16,054 nucleotides of DNA from CAG-826 sp964504595 (lineage in GTDB: Bacteria; Bacillota_I; Bacilli_A; RFN20; CAG-826): assembly GCA_964504595.1 (NCBI GenBank), contig CAZDEE010000022.1, positions 1 to 16,054 of the forward strand, read 5' to 3'. The position numbers and the translations under genes are program-made. A model generated the notes under the pieces. The model did not search any database. It saw only the letters and a program-made list of their open reading frames with translations, and was not told where the DNA came from. This document shows, in pieces, positions 15,411 to 16,054 of this stretch (position 1 is the first letter of the stretch; each line of letters opens with the position of its first letter).

Positions 15411-15440
15411 AAAAAAAGTTCCTTAAAACAACTAAGGAAC
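15411..15440 (-). terminator. Terminator hairpin of the alaS T-box
   Basis: GTTCCTTA (15418-15425) and TAAGGAAC (15433-15440) form a perfect 8-bp stem with a 7-base loop, followed on the minus strand by seven T (15417-15411). Its 5' arm is shared with the antiterminator helix that involves AAGGA upstream of the T-box core, so the two folds exclude one another. This is the switching element of the leader. Confidence 0.88.
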
Positions 15441-15618
15441 GAATTATTCGCGGTACCATCCTTTTTCATCAATAGATGCACTTAATTTATAACTTTAACG
15501 CAGTAAACGGTAAGTTTCCTTACGCTCTTAAAAGCGGCTAATCTTAACTAACTTGAAGTTCTTTCACCAACGACTTCTCTCTAAAAAGTTAAATTAAAAC
15601 TTCTCTTTATCAACGAGC
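15411..15618 (-). promoter_or_regulatory. Alanine T-box riboswitch leader of alaS
   Basis: On the minus strand the leader carries the T-box core AGGATGGTACCGCG (15462-15449). The TGGT fits pairing to the ACCA end of uncharged tRNA-Ala. Stem I can be drawn as GCTC (15618-15615) with GAGC (15527-15524), AGAAG with CTTTT (15534-15530), and TTAAC with GTTAA. A distal arm GAAGT/ACTTC holds the conserved GTTGGTG-AAAG loop. The specifier position, one purine 5' of the CTTTT arm, reads GCC (15538-15536), an alanine codon. Uncharged tRNA-Ala should stabilise the antiterminator (AAGGA with TCCTT) and allow alaS-ruvX transcription. The drawn stems are a manual fold. Confidence 0.93.
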
Positions 15619-15624
15619 AAAATG

Positions 15625-15630
15625 ATTATA
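15625..15630 (-). promoter_or_regulatory. Extended -10 promoter of the alaS T-box leader
   Basis: On the minus strand TATAAT (15630-15625) is preceded by TGT, an extended -10; the -35 region is AT-rich without a good hexamer. Transcription would begin near 15618, which is exactly where stem I of the T-box begins. That agreement supports the site. Confidence 0.65.
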
Positions 15631-15747
15631 ACATAATTCTAAAGCAAATATATAATTTTTATTAAGTTTTTATTTTAATCGTTATTTGAAATAGTAAATT
15701 CAGCTAGCAATAGTTGAAAGAAATTCTCGCAATAATAAATTCCGTTA

Positions 15748-15753
15748 TATAAT
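15748..15753 (+). promoter_or_regulatory. -10 element of the right-edge gene
   Basis: A perfect TATAAT on the plus strand, 37 bases before the ATG at 15791, points away from alaS. No good -35 lies 16-18 bases upstream. The remaining part of this divergent gap (about 15640-15740) is AT-rich with no feature seen. Confidence 0.45.
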
Positions 15754-15790
15754 GGGATTGTCTTGTTATGACTTGTGAGGAGGAAGTCAA

Positions 15791-16026
15791 ATGAAAACAA
15801 CAAGAACTGCAGTTAGCGCAAAAGTTAAACTTATTCATCAAAATATCAAAAATATTTTACTTTAGACAAAAGAATATCAATTCAAAAAATCATATCTGAA
15901 CATAGAGGCCCTAATGGAGATTTTACAATTATGTTAAAAGATATTGGGAATATGCTTCAAACAGATCCTTCAACTATCTCTAAAAAAGTAAAGAAACATC
16001 CCCAACTTTCGACTTTAGCACTATAA
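15791..16026 (+). pseudogene. Frameshifted short helix-turn-helix-like gene
   Basis: A strong GAGGAGG ribosome site (15777-15783) precedes an ATG at 15791 whose frame stops at TAG (15863-15865) after 24 codons. A second open stretch in the -1 frame overlaps it (open from 15829) and continues to TAA at 16024-16026. Adding one T to the TTTT run at 15855-15858 joins them into a 78-residue basic protein reading on through NIKNIFTLDKRISIQK. The second half, LKDIGNMLQTDPSTISKKVKKH, resembles the DNA-binding helix-turn-helix of repressors and of IS30-type transposase N-termini. The family was not recognised. A real deletion, a sequencing error in a homopolymer, or a programmed frameshift are all possible; no classical slippery heptamer is seen in the overlap. 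Confidence 0.55.
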
Positions 16027-16054
16027 AAATTTCGATAAAAAATAAAGGTTATAA

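Noticed and set aside
1..16054. CRISPR array, tRNA, rRNA or complete insertion sequence
   Set aside because: No regularly spaced repeats, no tRNA-like cloverleaf with CCA arm, no rRNA sequence and no transposase with terminal repeats were found by eye.

Overview
The window is a low-GC (roughly 30% by eye) bacterial chromosome segment, almost all of it read from the minus strand. Gene content and order point to an endospore-forming member of the Firmicutes. A gpr spore protease is present, and comEA-comEC-holA-rpsT-gpr-lepA keep the order known from Bacillus subtilis, as do alaS-ruvX-DUF1292. A T-box leader precedes alaS, and most Shine-Dalgarno sites are strong (AGGAGG type). The comEA gene ends in TGA and the reading frames contain no internal TGA, so the standard bacterial code fits better than the Mycoplasma code. 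The very low GC and compact gene set suggest an uncultured Bacilli or Erysipelotrichales-like lineage; that placement is inference.

Layout from left to right. At 1-19 the first codons of a minus-strand gene run off the edge. Then come lepA (131-1945), a fused PD-(D/E)XK nuclease/XPD-like helicase gene (2001-4334), a structured gene-free stretch (4335-4591), fmt (4592-5521), a small membrane-anchored protein (5581-5898) and gpr (5950-6801). The only intact plus-strand gene, rpsT (7007-7273), faces holA (7318-8277) across a two-way terminator. comEC (8333-10309) and comEA (10306-10845) overlap by ATGA. greA (10953-11420) has its own promoter and terminator. A MutX-like Nudix gene and a DUF1292 gene (11500-12243) abut stop to start. 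ruvX (12340-12768) and alaS (12774-15380) form one unit headed by an alanine T-box riboswitch (15411-15618) whose specifier codon can be read as GCC. At the right edge (15791-16026) a short plus-strand helix-turn-helix-like gene is broken by an apparent one-base deletion.

The genes serve translation (EF4/LepA, Fmt, S20, AlaRS), transcript elongation (GreA), replication and repair (HolA, RuvX, the helicase, the Nudix hydrolase), DNA uptake (ComEA, ComEC) and spore germination (GPR). No obviously new multi-gene system is visible. The points most worth a second look are: the small protein beside gpr where spoIIP would be expected; a ComEC whose most conserved membrane motif has eroded; the structured region after fmt with a 16S-tail-like CACCTCCTT motif; the nuclease-helicase fusion; and the broken gene at the right edge.
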